A program made the position numbers and the translations under genes. Positions 9,363 through 17,322 of a stretch of 64,000 nucleotides of DNA are shown here, in pieces (positions within the stretch are counted from its first letter, which is position 1; each line of letters starts with the position of its first letter). Under the pieces are notes generated by a model, which was not told the origin of the DNA, ran no database searches, and worked only from the letters and a program-made list of their open reading frames with translations. The stretch comes from Pseudomonas monteilii (GTDB lineage: Bacteria > Pseudomonadota > Gammaproteobacteria > Pseudomonadales > Pseudomonadaceae). The stretch spans positions 1,860,001 through 1,924,000 of the forward strand of contig CP013997.1 of the NCBI GenBank assembly GCA_001534745.1. Reading direction: 5' to 3'.

Positions 9363-9925
9363 GCGCAGGCCACGCTCGCTGCGCGCCGCCACTCGATCCA
9401 GCCGCGCACCGCCAACCAGGTGAACAAGGCGTACAGCGCCGCAGTCAGGTAGAGCCCCTTGTACAGGAACAGGCCGACGAAGACCGTATCCAGCAGCGCC
9501 CACAGCGGCCAGCATTGCAAGCGCTTCTGCGCCATCCAGACCTGCGCCACCAGGCTGAAGCCTGTCAGGGCGGCATCCAGCCAGGGTTGCGCGGCATCGG
9601 TCCAATGGGCCATCACCGAGCCAAGCGCCAGACTGATCGACACGCCCGCGGCCAAGCTCAGGCCCAGGGCAGGCATGGACAGGCGGCTGACCTGACGGGC
9701 ACGTTCGACATGCCCAGGGCGGGTCCACTGCCACCAGCCGTACAGCTGCAGCACGGCGTAGACCAGCTGCAGCAGCATGTCGGAGTACAGCCGCACGTCA
9801 TAGAAGATCCAGCTGTAGACCAGCACCATGACCAGGCCGATCGGCCAGCACCATGGGTTCTGCTTGACGGTCAGCCATACGGCGAGCACGCCGAGTACGG
9901 CGGCGAACAGTTCGAGGCCGGACAT
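9359..9925 (-). CDS. pnuC: PnuC-family nicotinamide riboside transporter
   Basis: A 188-aa, almost wholly hydrophobic protein with about seven membrane segments, including the family block NPWCWPIGLVMVLVYSW and a YGWWQW stretch. PnuC carries nicotinamide riboside across the inner membrane by facilitated diffusion driven by later phosphorylation. The ATG at 9925 (MSGLELFAAVLG) gives the normal start of the first helix; a longer frame upstream adds an unlikely Arg/Thr-rich leader. It is first of two overlapping genes with the NadR-like kinase. No TPP or other riboswitch was recognised in the leader. Confidence 0.85.
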   Translation of the reverse strand: MSGLELFAAVLGVLAVWLTVKQNPWCWPIGLVMVLVYSWIFYDVRLYSDMLLQLVYAVLQLYGWWQWTRPGHVERARQVSRLSMPALGLSLAAGVSISLALGSVMAHWTDAAQPWLDAALTGFSLVAQVWMAQKRLQCWPLWALLDTVFVGLFLYKGLYLTAALYALFTWLAVRGWIEWRRAASVACA

Positions 9926-10188
9926 GGATGATCCTCGGTCAGTGAAGAGGGGCGCGATTGTACGCCAAGTCCTTCGGACACAGGGTATCGCCGTGCGTGT
10001 CAAATTCCCGGCATGCGGCAAGACCCTCTGCTAACATGCTGTTCGGATTCAGATGAAACTTTCGCCACTGCTGAACTTTTCGACTGGCTTTACTCCAATC
10101 TTCGCTGTAAAACGGCGCGCCGCTCGCGGTAGACACACCACTCAACGTACAGCGGGCCTGGCATGCACCAGCGCCCCGTGGGGGAACG

Positions 10189-11019
10189 ATGGATTTTTGG
10201 AGCGCCTTGCAGGCAATCATTCTGGGTATCGTCGAAGGGCTCACCGAGTTCCTGCCCATTTCCAGCACCGGACACCAGATCATCGTCGCCGACCTGATCG
10301 ACTTCGGCGGCGAGCGGGCCATGGCCTTCAACATCATCATCCAGCTCGGGGCGATCCTGGCCGTGGTCTGGGCGTTTCGCCGCAAGATCCTCGACATCGT
10401 CGTCGGCCTGCCGAGCCAGCCCCAGGCGCGTCGCTTCACCGGCAACCTGCTGTTGGCCTTCCTGCCGGCGGTGGTGCTCGGCGTGCTGTTCGCCGACCTG
10501 ATCCACGAATACCTGTTCAACCCCATCACCGTGGCGGCTGCACTGGTGATCGGCGGGCTGATCATGCTCTGGGCCGAACGACGTGAGCATCAGGTGACGG
10601 TCGAGCACGTCGACCAGATGAGCTGGCACCAGGCGCTGAAGATCGGCCTGGTGCAATGCGTGGCGATGATTCCTGGCACCTCGCGCTCCGGCTCGACCAT
10701 CATTGGCGGGCTGCTGTTCGGCTTGTCGCGCACGGCGGCCACTGAGTTCTCGTTCTTCCTGGCCATGCCGACCATGGTCGGCGCGGCGGTGTACTCGGGC
10801 TACAAGTACCGTGACCTGTTCCAGCCCGCCGACCTGCCGGTGTTCGCCCTGGGCTTCGTGGTGTCCTTCCTGTTCGCCATGATCGCGGTGCGAGGGCTGC
10901 TCAAGTTCATCGCCCACCACAGCTACGCGGTGTTCGCCTGGTACCGCATCGGTTTCGGCCTGTTGATCCTGGCGACCTGGCTGTTCGGCTGGATCGACTG
11001 GACCACGGCGCAGGGCTGA
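10189..11019 (+). CDS. uppP: Undecaprenyl-diphosphatase UppP (BacA)
   Basis: A 276-aa inner-membrane enzyme that removes a phosphate from undecaprenyl diphosphate to recycle the carrier lipid for peptidoglycan and O-antigen. High copy number gives bacitracin resistance. The two family motifs are present: [17 protein letters not shown] near the N-terminus (catalytic Glu and Ser) and [10 protein letters not shown] near residue 165. Length and hydrophobic profile are normal. GGGGGAAC precedes the ATG. The next gene starts one base after the stop. Confidence 0.95.
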   Translation: MDFWSALQAIILGIVEGLTEFLPISSTGHQIIVADLIDFGGERAMAFNIIIQLGAILAVVWAFRRKILDIVVGLPSQPQARRFTGNLLLAFLPAVVLGVLFADLIHEYLFNPITVAAALVIGGLIMLWAERREHQVTVEHVDQMSWHQALKIGLVQCVAMIPGTSRSGSTIIGGLLFGLSRTAATEFSFFLAMPTMVGAAVYSGYKYRDLFQPADLPVFALGFVVSFLFAMIAVRGLLKFIAHHSYAVFAWYRIGFGLLILATWLFGWIDWTTAQG

Positions 11020-11020
11020 C

Positions 11021-11458
11021 ATGCGACGTGAACGCGCTGCGCCGGCGGCGCCTCGGGGGAGGGCGGTCGAGGATCGTCGGCGCGGGCCCAAGGTGGCGCT
11101 CCTGCTGGCGCTGTGCGCACTCCCCGCGCTGGGCGTGGTGCAGGCGGTCCTGGCCGGAGCAAGCCCGCTGTGGCTGGCGCTCTATCCGTTGGCCAGCCTG
11201 ATCGCTTTCGGCTTGTACTGGCACGACAAGCGCCGCGCCCGGACCCAGGGCTGGCGCGTACCGGAAAAATACCTGCACCTGAGCGAACTGCTCGGTGGCT
11301 GGCCTGGCGCGCTGGTCGCCCAGCAAGTGTGCCGGCACAAGACCCGCAAGGTGCCGTTCCAGGGGGTCTTCTGGGCGATCGTGCTGCTGCACCAAATCAT
11401 CTGGTGCGACCGTGTGGTCTTTGCCGGGCAGGGCCTGGCCCATCTGCTTGGCCCATGA
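11021..11458 (+). CDS. DUF1294 membrane protein
   Basis: 145 aa with a basic N-terminus, two hydrophobic helices at about residues 25-65, and the DUF1294 signature YWHDKRRA...WRVPEKYLHLSELLGGWPG...QQVCRHKTRKVPFQ, followed by a last helix. The function is unknown. In many bacteria this domain is fused behind a cold-shock domain; that domain is missing here. It begins 1 bp after uppP and is probably co-transcribed with it. Confidence 0.8.
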   Translation: MRRERAAPAAPRGRAVEDRRRGPKVALLLALCALPALGVVQAVLAGASPLWLALYPLASLIAFGLYWHDKRRARTQGWRVPEKYLHLSELLGGWPGALVAQQVCRHKTRKVPFQGVFWAIVLLHQIIWCDRVVFAGQGLAHLLGP

Positions 11459-11778
11459 CTGAGATCGCGACTGACCGTTGGCGCTGACCTGCGCCACCGC
11501 GCTGCTCACTGTCTGAAAAACGCAACGCATCCCCGTTGACACGCGTCCTCGGCTGAGCGACCGTGCGCGCCCCGTTTCGCACAGCCATGGCTTCGACGTT
11601 CACGTCGATGGCATTCCTGTCGGCATGGCGGTGTCCTAGCCAGACAGGCTTGCCAGACGGCAGGGACTGTGTGGGTGGCAGGTCGCAGTCCGGGACCTGC
11701 CTGGATCGAACGCCCGGCCAACGACCGAGCGCCCGCACGGCCACCTTGCAAGCGTTTCCTCAGAACCCCCCAGCCTGG

Positions 11779-11970
11779 ATGTGTGGATTGCCCAGATACA
11801 AGAAAAAGCGACTGTCGAGCTTCATCAGGAAGTGGTTCGTCTACATCACCGTGGTCAGCCTGACCGGCGGCTCCAACCGCATCGTCGAGCACCTGTCGAA
11901 CGGCAAGCTCTGGCAATGGGTGAACTGGCCGGCGATCAAGCGGGTGCTGGTGCACCTCCTCAATCCCTGA
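11779..11970 (+). CDS. Possible small hypothetical protein
   Basis: A 63-aa frame with a basic, aromatic-rich start (PRYKKKRLSSFIRKWF) and NGKLWQWVNWPAIKRVL near the end. Its composition is less GC-biased than surrounding noise frames, which is the only support. There is no clear ribosome-binding site, no recognised domain, and competing frames are open. It lies in an otherwise gene-free ~960-bp stretch and may be a remnant or not a gene. Confidence 0.3.
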   Translation: MCGLPRYKKKRLSSFIRKWFVYITVVSLTGGSNRIVEHLSNGKLWQWVNWPAIKRVLVHLLNP

Positions 11971-12010
11971 GCGCGCGCACCTTGGAGAGACCGGCTGTCG
12001 CGCACCTCTG

Positions 12011-12078
12011 GGCGTGGGCTCGTCCGCGATAGCGTCCGGTCCATCGTCGCCTGCATCGCGGGCAAGCCCGCTCCCACA
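12011..12078. repeat. REP element, copy 1 (family A)
   Basis: Imperfect inverted repeat of the Pseudomonas REP type: a degenerate left arm around GCTCGTCCGCGATAGCGTCC and a right arm GCGGGCAAGCCCGCTCCCAC. It shares the GATAGCGTCCGGTCC core with the copy at 12324. Such elements are short extragenic palindromes moved by RAYT transposases; none is in this window. Confidence 0.7.
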
Positions 12079-12122
12079 AGCTGCTTGCGCAGCCATGCCT
12101 ACACCGACGGCTGCAGAGGTCT

Positions 12123-12190
12123 GGGTGGGAGCTGGCTTGCCAGCGATAGGGCCCTGTCAGGCGCCGCATGCGTCGCGGGTAGGCCCACAC
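12123..12190. repeat. REP element, copy 2 (family A, diverged)
   Basis: A degenerate copy starting GGGTGGGAGCTGGCTTGCCA and ending near GTCGCGGGTAGGCCCACAC. The arms are less well matched than in the other two copies. It is the middle of three elements in about 400 bp downstream of the DUF1294 gene. Confidence 0.55.
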
Positions 12191-12323
12191 ATCAGCCCAT
12201 TCGGCCGGGCATGACCCAGTAGAAAAAGACAGTTGCCCCACAAGGGGATGTGTCGGTCTGCCAGATCAGTGATGCAGCCCAGACACCCATGACTACACCG
12301 CGATGAGCCCGGCCGCTACGGAC

Positions 12324-12396
12324 CTGTGGGAGCGGGCTTGCCCGCGATAGCGTCCGGTCCGTCGCCGCCTGCATCACGGGCAAGCCCACTCCCACC
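12324..12396. repeat. REP element, copy 3 (family A)
   Basis: The best preserved copy: GTGGGAGCGGGCTTGCCCGC on the left and CGGGCAAGCCCACTCCCAC on the right, giving a long hairpin. It sits just past the stop of the minus-strand chemoreceptor and could act as its transcript end. The rest of 11459-12420 (apart from the doubtful small frame) holds nothing I recognise. Confidence 0.7.
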
Positions 12397-12420
12397 AAGG
12401 AGTGAGCCCTCACGCCCCCC

Positions 12421-14061
12421 TCAAAGCCGGAAGCGGCGCACCAGCTCGTTGAAGGACACCGCCAGGCGCGAGAGGTCCTGCGCCGAGGCGCTGGTCTGTT
12501 GCGCGCCCGTCGCGGTCTGGGTCGACAGGTCCTGGATGTTGAGCAGGTTGCGGTCCACCTCGCGGGCCACGTTGGCCTGCTCTTCGCACGCACTGGCGAT
12601 CACCAGGTTGCGGTCGTTGATCTGGCCGATGCCGACCGCGATCTGCTCCAGCGCATCGCCCGTGGCACGGGCCAGGGTCTGGGTGGTGGCCACCAAAGTC
12701 TGGCTCTTGCCCATGGCCACCACGGCCTGGTCGGAGCTGGCCTGGACCGCGTTGATCATGCTTTCGATCTCGCCAGTCGAGGCCTGGGTACGCGCCGCCA
12801 GGGCGCGTACTTCATCGGCCACCACTGCGAAGCCCCGACCTTGCTCCCCCGCACGGGCCGCTTCGATGGCGGCGTTGAGCGCCAGCAGGTTGGTCTGTTC
12901 GGCGATGCCGCGGATCACGTCCAGCACCTTGCCGATGTCACGCAATTGCGTGGCCAACTGCTCGACGATGGTGGTGGAGGTGCCGATCTCGCGGGTGGCG
13001 TCATCCACCGCCGACACCGCATGGCGCGCCTGGCCCAGGCCTTCGCCGGCTTGGGTGCTGGCACCGCGCGAGGCTTCGGAGGTGGACATGGCGTTACGGG
13101 CCACTTCCTCGACCGCCGAGGTCATCTCGGTCACTGCCGTGGCCGCCTGCTGGATCTCGTCGTTCTGGCGCAGCAAGCCGCGGCTGCTGTCCTCGGTCAC
13201 CGCGTTGAGCTCTTCGGCCGCCGAAGCCAGTTGATTGGAGGCGTCGGCGATCTGCTGGATGGTGGTCTTCAGGCTCTGCTGCATGTCGCCCAGCGCGTTG
13301 AGCAACTGGCCGGTCTCATCGGCGGCCTCGCTGCGCACCTGTTGCGTCAGGTCACCGCGGGCGATGGCCTGGGCGCTGACCACGGCCTGGGCGATGGGAC
13401 GGCTGATCAGGCGGCTGATGAACAGGCCGAGCAGCAGTGCAGCGATGAAGGCCAGGGCGACGCCGGTGTACAGCACGATGGTCGCCGAGCGCTCGGTGGC
13501 GCTGGCCTGCTGTGCGCCCTCGACGATCTGCCGGTTGTTCGACTCGACCATCACGGTGAGCTCATCGAGGATGGTCCGGTAGTTCTGCTGCAGGTCGGTG
13601 CTGATGATGTTTCGGGCGGCGTCGGCATCGCCTGCCTGCAGCGCCGCGAGCACGCGCTGGATCTGCGCCTGGTAGGCAGGCCAGTCACGCTCCATGCGAT
13701 CACCGGCCGCACGCTCATCGTCCGCCAGGGGCGTTGCGCGGTACAGGGCGAATGCCTTTTCACTGTCGGCCCGATTGTTTTCCAGGCTCTGACGAATCTG
13801 GTCGCGGCTGGCCTGCGGCGCGTTGGACGCCGTGGCGCCGATCAGTGCATACAGATCCCTCTGCTGCGCGATGGCCTTGCTCTTGGCTTCGGCGGTCTTG
13901 GACACCGACACCAGGTTGTTGGCAAAGACCGACCGCAGGCTGTCCGACAATTGAGAAATGCCCCGACTGCCCAGCACGCCTACCCCGAGGGTGATGAGCG
14001 CGCAAAGGCCAAAGGCGGCAATCAGTTTGGTGGAGAGTTTTGCATCACGTAGCCAGTGCAT
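12421..14061 (-). CDS. Methyl-accepting chemotaxis protein (four-helix-bundle sensor)
   Basis: A 546-aa chemoreceptor. One membrane helix lies near residues 10-30, followed by a ~160-residue periplasmic helical sensor domain of the 4HB/TarH type, a second helix near 190-212, a HAMP domain, and a long cytoplasmic coiled coil. The signalling hairpin is [21 protein letters not shown] with [15 protein letters not shown]. It ends in RRFRL with no CheR-tethering pentapeptide. Ligand unknown. The ATG at 14061 gives the normal short cytoplasmic start. A FliA-type promoter lies about 75 bp upstream. Confidence 0.92.
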   Translation of the reverse strand: MHWLRDAKLSTKLIAAFGLCALITLGVGVLGSRGISQLSDSLRSVFANNLVSVSKTAEAKSKAIAQQRDLYALIGATASNAPQASRDQIRQSLENNRADSEKAFALYRATPLADDERAAGDRMERDWPAYQAQIQRVLAALQAGDADAARNIISTDLQQNYRTILDELTVMVESNNRQIVEGAQQASATERSATIVLYTGVALAFIAALLLGLFISRLISRPIAQAVVSAQAIARGDLTQQVRSEAADETGQLLNALGDMQQSLKTTIQQIADASNQLASAAEELNAVTEDSSRGLLRQNDEIQQAATAVTEMTSAVEEVARNAMSTSEASRGASTQAGEGLGQARHAVSAVDDATREIGTSTTIVEQLATQLRDIGKVLDVIRGIAEQTNLLALNAAIEAARAGEQGRGFAVVADEVRALAARTQASTGEIESMINAVQASSDQAVVAMGKSQTLVATTQTLARATGDALEQIAVGIGQINDRNLVIASACEEQANVAREVDRNLLNIQDLSTQTATGAQQTSASAQDLSRLAVSFNELVRRFRL

Positions 14062-14134
14062 GGAAGCATCCAGGAGAAGAGGACCGATCAGGAAGGGAGC
14101 ACGCAACGCATGAAATGCATGGGTACTTGTCCCG

Positions 14135-14161
14135 TTATCGGTCGCCCACCTCGGCGCTTGA
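14135..14161 (-). promoter_or_regulatory. FliA (sigma-28) promoter for the chemoreceptor
   Basis: Read on the minus strand: TCAA, 15 bases, then ACCGATAA. The sigma-28 consensus is TAAA-N15-GCCGATAA. Spacing is exact and the -10 differs at one base. Distance and orientation suit the gene starting at 14061. Confidence 0.7.
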
Positions 14162-14246
14162 GCACCCTGAGTGACTATTTTGCTGGGATGACGAATCTTT
14201 CATCGCGCCGAGGCGACACGCCAGCCTCGACCGCTCCGTCAGCGCG

Positions 14247-14810
14247 TCATGCCTGCGGGCGTGAACGCTCGGCCGTCGAGCGCGAAGGCTCGACCCGGCC
14301 TGGCCACATCGCCCGCATCACCCCGTCACGCCGCACCAGTGCGTGCATCAGCGCGGCGCCCACGTGCACCAGGATCGTGGCGAACAGCAGGTAGCCGGCC
14401 CAGCCATGGGCCTGGCGCAACACGGCATACAGCCGCAGGTCGTGCGGGGCGATCGCCGGCAGCCCCAGGGGTCGTGGGTAATCGCCTGCCGACAGCATCG
14501 CCCAGCCCAGCAGCGGCATGCCCAGCATCAACCCGTACAGGGCCAGGTGCGAGGCTCCGGCTGCCCAGCGCTGCAGCGGCGGCAGGTCGCGCGGCAAGGG
14601 CGGGTGCGGCAGGCTCAGGCGCAGTACGATGCGCAGGATCACCAGCACCAGCAGTGCCAGCCCGGTGGCCTTGTGCAGCGTGACCAAGGTCGGGTGCCAG
14701 GGCGACAGGTTGCCGACCATGTTCACGCCGATGAACAGCATCGCCAGGATCAGCACCGCCATCAGCCAGTGCAGCGCTCGGCTCAGCGGATGAAAGGTGG
14801 TGGGGGTCAT
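14247..14810 (-). CDS. Cytochrome b561 (di-heme membrane protein)
   Basis: 187 aa with four membrane helices and the histidines expected for two b hemes: LHWLMAVLI near the start, LHKATGLALL, and QAHGWAGYLL plus ILVHVGAALMHAL near the end. B561 proteins pass electrons from quinol to periplasmic partners. The start overlaps the stop of the catalase-like gene by 4 bp, so it probably donates electrons to that peroxidase. The C-terminal ~25 residues after the last helix are Arg/Ser-rich and cytoplasmic. Confidence 0.88.
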   Translation of the reverse strand: MTPTTFHPLSRALHWLMAVLILAMLFIGVNMVGNLSPWHPTLVTLHKATGLALLVLVILRIVLRLSLPHPPLPRDLPPLQRWAAGASHLALYGLMLGMPLLGWAMLSAGDYPRPLGLPAIAPHDLRLYAVLRQAHGWAGYLLFATILVHVGAALMHALVRRDGVMRAMWPGRVEPSRSTAERSRPQA

Positions 14811-15853
14811 GGGTGTGCTCCTGTCTCGAGGCGTTCGCGGCTGCGACGGTTGAAGGATTCGGCATAGGCGGCCGAGCGGGCCGCAAGGATCGGGTCGTCG
14901 GACGGTGCGATGCCGGTCGGCAGGATCAACGGGTCGAAGTTGAGGTCGCGGCAGGCGCCTTGTTCGGCTGCCTCGACCCGGTCGATGACCACGGTGCCGG
15001 CCTCCACCGTGCGCCGCTGCGCCGGCCAGGCCTGGGCCGGGTCGTCGATGGCATCGCCGGGCTCGGCCAGGGTCAGGCGCAACGTCCAGCGCAAGGGGCC
15101 CTGCTTCACGCGGGCCTGAAGGTCATGTTGCAGGTAGTCCGGATCGGCGATGCCCGTGGGCAGGGCCTGAAACGGCGTGTGCGGCTCGAGGCGCCAGCGC
15201 ACCGGCTGCACCGCGCCCTGATCGTTGATCAGGCGAAACGCATTGATGCTGTTGTAGGCGGTGCTGGCGAAACTGTCGCTGGGCCGGTACTGGGCCGCCC
15301 ATTGGCGAAACGCGGCGCCTTCCGGGTGCGCCTCGGCGAAGGCCTTCTGCCGCGCTGGGTCGGGTTTGCCGGTCTTGGGGTCGGGGGTGCTCGCCAGCAC
15401 CTGGTCATAGAAGCCTTCCACGCTGTTGACGGCCAGCACCGGCGGGTTGTTCATGCCGGTGCGCCAGCGCTGCCCGTCATCGGTGCTCAACTGCAGGGCC
15501 AGGCTGCGTGTCGGCACTGCGGCATCGGCGACATGCGGGTTGGCGCCACCCAGGGCGAAGCGTCCGATGACCGGCACGCGCGGCTGACTGAAGACGCGGG
15601 CGCTCGACAGCGGCGCGGCGAGCCCGGTGCTTTCGAAGTACCCGCTGACGCACAGGCCCTTGGCGTGGTTCTTGCGATACCCGGGGTGATGCCCGGCCTG
15701 GGCTTCAAAGGTGTCGATGATGCGCTGCGGGGTCAGCGCCGGGGCGCCGATCCAGCCGGCGGCATAGGCGAAGCCGGCACCGGCCGAGGCCAGTATCGCG
15801 CCGATGCCGAGCAGACGCAGGGCCTTGCGGCGCCCGTGCAGGGGAGGGGTCAT
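14807..15853 (-). CDS. Periplasmic catalase-family peroxidase (SrpA-like)
   Basis: 348 aa, shorter than true catalases. A basic N-terminus and hydrophobic helix (RRKALRLLGIGAILASAGAG) form a signal or anchor. The catalase fold follows, with the distal His in KNHAKGLCVSGYF, a heme-pocket Asn region GMNNPPVL, and the proximal Tyr probably in RSAAYAESF near residue 330. Minimal catalases of this kind act mainly as peroxidases. The gene is co-transcribed with cytochrome b561 and diverges from an ECF sigma gene, with a matching ECF promoter just upstream, so it is probably part of that sigma factor's regulon. Confidence 0.87.
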   Translation of the reverse strand: MTPPLHGRRKALRLLGIGAILASAGAGFAYAAGWIGAPALTPQRIIDTFEAQAGHHPGYRKNHAKGLCVSGYFESTGLAAPLSSARVFSQPRVPVIGRFALGGANPHVADAAVPTRSLALQLSTDDGQRWRTGMNNPPVLAVNSVEGFYDQVLASTPDPKTGKPDPARQKAFAEAHPEGAAFRQWAAQYRPSDSFASTAYNSINAFRLINDQGAVQPVRWRLEPHTPFQALPTGIADPDYLQHDLQARVKQGPLRWTLRLTLAEPGDAIDDPAQAWPAQRRTVEAGTVVIDRVEAAEQGACRDLNFDPLILPTGIAPSDDPILAARSAAYAESFNRRSRERLETGAHP

Positions 15854-15884
15854 GGGCAGGTTCTCGTGAGGGGACAGCAGATAC

Positions 15885-15909
15885 GACGTGCGAGAGAAAA
15901 TTCTATTCC
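15885..15909 (-). promoter_or_regulatory. ECF-type promoter for the peroxidase-b561 operon
   Basis: On the minus strand GGAAT, 16 bases, then CGTC. This is the classic ECF sigma pattern and ends about 30 bp before the peroxidase ATG. It mirrors the plus-strand promoter next to it. Confidence 0.65.
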
Positions 15910-15913
15910 CGAG

Positions 15914-15938
15914 GGAATGCTTTCGTTCGCCAGGCGTC
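15914..15938 (+). promoter_or_regulatory. ECF-type autoregulatory promoter of the sigma gene
   Basis: GGAAT, 16 bases, then CGTC, the same elements and spacing as the opposite-strand promoter. The two -35 elements form one palindrome, ATTCCC-GA-GGGAAT, at 15905-15918. Transcription would begin near 15945, which supports the ATG at 15977 as the sigma factor's start. Confidence 0.65.
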
Positions 15939-15976
15939 TGTTGTCAGTCTCTTCTGTCCGAGCTTTGAACCTGAAC

Positions 15977-16498
15977 ATGCATGACCTGGATGAACGTCAA
16001 TGGCGCGACTTGCTCAACAGCCTGCGTCGCTTCGCGCTGTGGCTGGCCCGCGATGCCACCAGCGCCGACGATTTGGTGCAGGCGACCCTGGAACGCGCGT
16101 TGAGCCGAGGCGCACAGCAGCGGGAGCGCGAGGGCCTGCGTCCGTGGTTGTTCACCATCCTGTATCGCCTGTTCCTGGACGGCAAACGCCGGGAGAAACG
16201 GCACGCCCGCTGGCTGGGCTGGATCGGCCTGGGCACCGCCAGCGAGGCCTCGCGCATGGATGCGACCGAGTCGAGCGTCTTCGCCCAGGCCGACCTGCAG
16301 GCCTTCGCCCGCCTGCCGGAGCAGCAGCGCGCCTTGCTGCTGCTGGTCAGCGTCGAAGGATTGAGCTACAAGGAGGTCGCCCAGGCCCTGGACATCCCGA
16401 TCGGCACGGTGATGTCGCGCCTGTCCCGGGCCCGCGCGGCCCTGCGTGAACTGACCGAAGAAACGCCCGCGCCGGTGGCGTTGCGGAGACTCAAATGA
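15977..16498 (+). CDS. ECF RNA polymerase sigma factor
   Basis: 173 aa. Region 2 is FALWLARDATSADDLVQATL followed by RPWLFTILYRLFLDGKRR; region 4 is LPEQQRALLLLVSVEGLSYKEVAQAL and IPIGTVMSRLSRARAAL. A sigma-70 family member of the ECF class that reads GGAAT/CGTC promoters. The ATG at 15977 (MHDLDERQW) was chosen because upstream Met codons would precede the predicted transcription start. Its stop overlaps the anti-sigma start (ATGA). Likely regulon: itself and the divergent peroxidase-b561 operon. Confidence 0.9.
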   Translation: MHDLDERQWRDLLNSLRRFALWLARDATSADDLVQATLERALSRGAQQREREGLRPWLFTILYRLFLDGKRREKRHARWLGWIGLGTASEASRMDATESSVFAQADLQAFARLPEQQRALLLLVSVEGLSYKEVAQALDIPIGTVMSRLSRARAALRELTEETPAPVALRRLK

Positions 16499-17247
16499 TT
16501 TTCTCGGCCCCGAGCGAGCACGAACTGCACGCCTATGTCGACGACCGCCTCGACCCGGCACGACGCGCGCAGATCACCACCTGGCTGGCCTCGCATCCCC
16601 AGGAACAGGCCATGGTCGACGGTTGGCGTGACGATGCCCGGCGTCTGCGCGTGGCCTTGGCCGGTGGGTACGAGGAGCGGGCCGACGCCGGGCCGTCGCT
16701 GGCGACCGTGCGACAACGGCTGGTCAGGCGGCGCCAGCGCCATGTGGCCACGGCCGCTGCACTGCTGCTGACCTTGGGCCTGGGCAGCCTGGGCGGCTGG
16801 CAGGCCCGTGAAGCCACCTGGCTGGCCGGCACGCCGCCGATGGCCGATGCCGTGCAGGCCCACCGGTTGTTCGCCGATACGGCGGCCCTGGATATCCAGG
16901 CCCATGAGCCGGCCCGTCTGCGTGCCTGGCTCGCCGGGCATTTCACCCAGGTCGGCGAGCTGCCGGACCTGGCCGGGGAGGGCCTGGTTCCGGTCGGCGC
17001 ACGCTTGCTGGCCAACGAGAATGGCCCGGCGGCCTTGCTGGTGTACGAAGACGCCCAGGGCGGGCGCCTGAGCGTGTTTCTCCGCGCGCCCGGCCGGCAT
17101 TTCGGCCATATGGCCAGCGGGCAGCGACGCGAGGGTGCGCTCGAAGCCCGTTACTGGTCCCATGGTGCCTACAACTTCGCCGTGGTCGGCCCGGCGCAGG
17201 ACGCCCAGGGCGAGCGGTTGCAGCAGGCCCTGCGTACGGCGCTGTAG
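16495..17247 (+). CDS. Membrane-anchored anti-sigma factor
   Basis: 250 aa. The N-terminal cytoplasmic domain HELHAYVDDRLDPARRA is typical of anti-sigma factors and lacks the zinc-binding His/Cys set. One membrane helix lies at about residues 82-100, followed by a ~150-residue periplasmic domain of unknown fold. It should hold the upstream ECF factor until a periplasmic signal releases it. The 4-bp overlap with the sigma gene supports the partnership. The signal may be oxidative stress, judging only by the divergent peroxidase. Confidence 0.85.
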   Translation: MIFSAPSEHELHAYVDDRLDPARRAQITTWLASHPQEQAMVDGWRDDARRLRVALAGGYEERADAGPSLATVRQRLVRRRQRHVATAAALLLTLGLGSLGGWQAREATWLAGTPPMADAVQAHRLFADTAALDIQAHEPARLRAWLAGHFTQVGELPDLAGEGLVPVGARLLANENGPAALLVYEDAQGGRLSVFLRAPGRHFGHMASGQRREGALEARYWSHGAYNFAVVGPAQDAQGERLQQALRTAL

Positions 17248-17322
17248 TACGGGGTAGAACGACGCCTCCAGCGCCCGTGTGGACACGACGCGCGAACGGT
17301 CGCACGCCGCGCCCGCGGGGCA

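Noticed and set aside
9926..10188. Possible TPP riboswitch upstream of pnuC
   Set aside because: No THI-box-like conserved core was recognised on the minus strand.
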